From: Paenibacillus spongiae
Lineage (GTDB): Bacteria; Bacillota; Bacilli; Paenibacillales; Paenibacillaceae
Assembly (NCBI RefSeq): GCF_024734895.1
Contig: NZ_CP091430.1
Location: forward strand, 3,304,501-3,368,500
DNA: 64,000 nucleotides
Reading direction: 5' to 3'
Positions 61,398 to 64,000 of this stretch are shown here, piece after piece (position 1 is the first letter of the stretch; each line of letters opens with the position of its first letter). A program made the translations under genes and the position numbers. The notes beneath the pieces are model-generated. The model saw only the letters and a program-made list of their open reading frames with translations, did no database searches and had not been told where the DNA came from.

Positions 61398-63377
61398 ATG
61401 TGGGAGAAAGTGCAGAACTTTGCTTCCGAATTTTTTGTTACGGGCGATCCGTTAATTTATGGAGCGGATGTCAGTATCGCAGTGACGCTCATAGCGGTCA
61501 TTACCGTATTAACGTATTTCAAGAAATGGAAGTGGCTCTGGAGTGAATGGCTAACGACCGTCGATCATAAGAAGATCGGGATCATGTATATCATATCCGC
61601 CTTCTTGATGCTGTTCCGCGGTGGCGTAGATGCGCTGTTAATGCGGACTCAGTTGGCCGTGCCGGAGATGAGCTTCTTAACGCCGGATCATTATAACCAA
61701 ATCTTTACCACGCACGGCGTGATCATGATCTTGTTCATGGCGATGCCGTTCATGTTCGGTTTGTTTAACGTAATCGTTCCGCTGCAGCTCGGAGCAAGGG
61801 ATGTCGCGTTCCCGTTCTTGAACTCGCTTAGCTTCTGGCTGTTCTTCTCCGGGGCGATGCTGTTCAACATCTCCTTCGTTATCGGAGGTTCGCCTGATGC
61901 GGGGTGGCTTGCTTATCCGCCTTACTCGGAGCTCATGTATAATCCGGGCGTGGGACAAGATTTCTACATCTGGGGTATTCAAATATCCGGAATCGGCAGC
62001 TTGATGACCGGGATCAATTTTATCGTCACAATTCTGAAAATGCGCGCACCCGGCATGAAGCTGATGAAGATGCCGATGTTCTCGTGGTCGGTGCTGTCGA
62101 GCTGTATCGCGATCATCTTCTCATTCCCGATTCTGACGGCAACGCTTGCGCTGCTGTTCCTGGACCGTTATGCCGGCGCGCACTTCTTCACGCTGGATGG
62201 CGGCGGCAATCCGATGATGTACATCAACCTGATCTGGATGTGGGGGCACCCCGAGGTGTATATTATCGTCCTGCCGGCCTTCGGTATATTCTCCGAGATC
62301 GTTGCGACCTTCTCGAAGAAGAAGCTGTTCGGGTATAAATCGATGGTATATGCCATGATGATTATCAGTATCTTGTCCTTCCTTGTATGGGCGCATCACT
62401 TCTTCACGATGGGATCGGGGGCCGACGTTAACGCCTTCTTCGCCTTGACGACGATGCTGATCGCGATTCCGACCGGCGTCAAGGTGTTCAACTGGCTGTT
62501 TACGATGTTCCGGGGCAAGATAACGTTCGAATCGCCGATGTTGTGGACGATCGGATTCATTCCTTGCTTCATTGTCGGCGGCTTGACTGGCGTACTTCTG
62601 TCCGTAGCGCCGGCAGACTTTCAATTTCATAACAGCTACTTCCTTGTCGCCCACTTCCACCAAGTTATTATTGGCGGCGTCGTATTCGGTTACTTCGCTG
62701 GTCTATATTACTGGTGGCCGAAGCTATTCGGCTTCAAGCTGAACGAGCGTATCGGCAAATGGGCGTTCTGGTTCTGGAACATTGGATTCTATCTCTGCTT
62801 CATGCCGCAATACGTACTTGGTCTGATGGGTATGACGCGCCGAGTCGTCTCTTACGGATGGGATAAGGGATGGTATGAAATGAATCTCGTTTCCACCATT
62901 GGCGCCGTTCTGATGGGGATTGCGTTCCTGTTCCAAGTATGGCAGATCGCCCATGGGGTGAAGCATCGCAACGCCAATTTGGATACGACAGGCGATCCAT
63001 GGAACGGAAGAACGCTGGAATGGTCGATACCTTCGCCGGCGCCGCATTATAATTTTGCCGTGCTGCCGCAAGTAACCGACCAGGACGATTGGTGGGAGCG
63101 GAAGCTGCGGAAACAAGAAGGGCATGCGACGCCTGCGCCAGCGAAGCTGGAGCCGATTCATATGCCGAAAAATTCGGGCATCCCGATTATTATGTCGGCC
63201 TGCTGGTTTGTCGCCGGCTTCGGATTCGTGTTCCACTGGACACCGTTTATTATCGCGGGACTTGCAGGAGTAGCAATTAGCATGCTGGTGCATTCATTTA
63301 ACTATAAGACTGATTACTATATTCCGGTTGACGAAATCGTACGTACGGAAGCGAAGAAAGGCAGGGTGACGGGCTAA
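61398..63377 (+). CDS. qoxB: Quinol oxidase subunit I (haem-copper)
   Basis: About 659 residues with the haem-copper oxidase core: haem ligand His in TTHGVIMILFMAMPF, the CuB centre WGHPEVYIIVLPAFG and AHHFFTMG, and SYFLVAHFHQVIIGG with the two haem ligands. It reduces oxygen and pumps protons. The ATG at 61398, preceded by AAGGGGG, is chosen over TTG at 61392. Overlaps qoxC by one base. Confidence 0.95.
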   Translation: MWEKVQNFASEFFVTGDPLIYGADVSIAVTLIAVITVLTYFKKWKWLWSEWLTTVDHKKIGIMYIISAFLMLFRGGVDALLMRTQLAVPEMSFLTPDHYNQIFTTHGVIMILFMAMPFMFGLFNVIVPLQLGARDVAFPFLNSLSFWLFFSGAMLFNISFVIGGSPDAGWLAYPPYSELMYNPGVGQDFYIWGIQISGIGSLMTGINFIVTILKMRAPGMKLMKMPMFSWSVLSSCIAIIFSFPILTATLALLFLDRYAGAHFFTLDGGGNPMMYINLIWMWGHPEVYIIVLPAFGIFSEIVATFSKKKLFGYKSMVYAMMIISILSFLVWAHHFFTMGSGADVNAFFALTTMLIAIPTGVKVFNWLFTMFRGKITFESPMLWTIGFIPCFIVGGLTGVLLSVAPADFQFHNSYFLVAHFHQVIIGGVVFGYFAGLYYWWPKLFGFKLNERIGKWAFWFWNIGFYLCFMPQYVLGLMGMTRRVVSYGWDKGWYEMNLVSTIGAVLMGIAFLFQVWQIAHGVKHRNANLDTTGDPWNGRTLEWSIPSPAPHYNFAVLPQVTDQDDWWERKLRKQEGHATPAPAKLEPIHMPKNSGIPIIMSACWFVAGFGFVFHWTPFIIAGLAGVAISMLVHSFNYKTDYYIPVDEIVRTEAKKGRVTG

Positions 63378-64000
63378 TGGCACATACCAAAGCATCCGGA
63401 CCGGCACATCAAGCCGATTTGCATTCGGAGCAGCATGACCATCATGATCTGGAAGAAATGCGCACCTTAGGTTTTTGGATTTACCTGATGACCGACGTTA
63501 TTATATTCGGCACATTCTTTGCGACGTTTATTGTTCTTCAGGGCAGTACGGCGGACGGGCCGCTGCCTGCGGATCTGTTTGATATCAATGGAATTATCGT
63601 TTCAACCTTCATATTGCTTACCAGCAGCTTTACATGCGGCTTGGCGCTGCTCGCGATGAACAAAGGCAGACTGAAGGCACTCATCGGCTGGCTTGCAGTG
63701 ACTGCCTTGTTGGGAGCGACCTTCATTGGACTCGAAATCAACGAGTTTGTTCATCTGATTCACGAAGGTGCCAATATTGGAACAAGCGCATATTGGTCGG
63801 CATTCTTTACGCTGGTCGGTACACATGGCTTGCACGTGCTTATTGGACTGGTATGGATGATCGGGCTGATGATTCAATTAGCGAAGCGGGGAATTACGCC
63901 GGTCACGAAACGTAAAGTGAACATTGTAAGCTTGTTCTGGCATTTCCTCGATGTCGTCTGGATCTTTGTTTTCACGATTGTTTATTTAATGGGGGTGAGT
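63377..64000 (+). CDS. qoxC: Quinol oxidase subunit III, 3' end outside window
   Basis: The open frame runs 208 codons to the window edge without a stop. A His/Glu-rich N-terminus (SEQHDHHDLEEMRTLGFWIY) leads into five membrane helices with VGTHGLHVLIGLVWM and SLFWHFLDVVWIFVFTIVYL, characteristic of subunit III of haem-copper oxidases. Length suggests that only a few residues are missing. The start overlaps the qoxB stop (TAATG). Confidence 0.93.
   Translation, partial: MAHTKASGPAHQADLHSEQHDHHDLEEMRTLGFWIYLMTDVIIFGTFFATFIVLQGSTADGPLPADLFDINGIIVSTFILLTSSFTCGLALLAMNKGRLKALIGWLAVTALLGATFIGLEINEFVHLIHEGANIGTSAYWSAFFTLVGTHGLHVLIGLVWMIGLMIQLAKRGITPVTKRKVNIVSLFWHFLDVVWIFVFTIVYLMGVS

Noticed and set aside
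62121..62663. Minus-strand 180-codon frame in qoxB
   Set aside because: Antisense to conserved haem-copper oxidase core; shadow of codon bias.
1..64000. CRISPR arrays, tRNA and rRNA genes
   Set aside because: No regularly spaced direct repeats and no cloverleaf or rRNA signatures were noticed; a tRNA scan was not possible here.

Overview
The window looks like a chromosomal segment of a spore-forming, Gram-positive Paenibacillus-type bacterium. The evidence is strong AGGAGG-type ribosome binding sites with frequent TTG and GTG starts, a tricistronic-plus germinant-receptor operon, an S-layer-homology (SLH) surface protein, Bacillus-type qox quinol oxidase genes, speA and an ald-alr alanine cluster. 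No rRNA, tRNA or CRISPR array was seen.

Layout. 1-3.5 kb: end of a cytosine-deaminase-like amidohydrolase, a P1/DmpA peptidase, a VOC protein and a HAD nucleotidase. 3.6-7.1 kb: an IS4-family element with perfect 18-bp ends and a perfect 10-bp target duplication. It holds a broken transposase plus passenger genes (ECF sigma factor with a SnoaL-like tail, and a DHFR/RibD-like reductase), so it reads as a transporter IS or mobile insertion cassette. It landed between the stop codon and the terminator of a secreted LamG/Big2/dockerin-like phosphodiesterase gene (7.1-9.2 kb). 9.2-27.3 kb: two related secreted barrel proteins (one SLH-anchored), AraC regulator, Gfo/Idh oxidoreductase, enolase-superfamily dehydratase, an orphan modA with a PBP-domain regulator, and single-gene units (DinB, phosphotransferase, Nudix, serine hydrolase). 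27.5-31.8 kb: germinant receptor operon A-C-D-B.

31.9-35.5 kb is an AT-rich patchwork of small genes and gene relics (nonsense ORF, frameshifted vsr, 5'-nucleotidase, GNAT fragment, CPT-like kinase). Its gene boundaries carry a recurring GAAACGTTA-type motif preceded by a hairpin. 35.6-40.9 kb is an alanine module: permease, PucR/AdeR-like activator, ald and alr. 41-53.2 kb is a run of plus-strand genes for small-molecule modification or resistance-like functions (nucleotidyltransferases, HAD, GrpB, HIT, VOC, GNATs, phosphotransferase, MFS efflux), several of them truncated. A tnpB-only IS605-type element has inserted into the phosphotransferase gene. 53.5-55.4 kb: a MarR regulator, an ArsA/Get3-type ATPase and a small partner, with the same 21-bp palindrome in front of both marR and arsA. 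55.6-56.3 kb: a second, 5'-truncated tnpB copy whose omegaRNA-like end is almost unchanged, followed by a dead Nudix gene. 56.4-60.2 kb: a DapA-fold protein lacking the Schiff-base lysine, cotranscribed with hisC, then speA. 60.4 kb to the end: qoxA-qoxB-qoxC (qoxC cut by the window).

Most notable: the passenger-carrying IS with a sigma factor as cargo; the catalytically altered DapA paralogue; the MarR-ArsA unit with duplicated operator; the solo omegaRNA relic; and the boundary-repeat family in the accessory region. All family calls come from reading motifs by eye; no database search was run.
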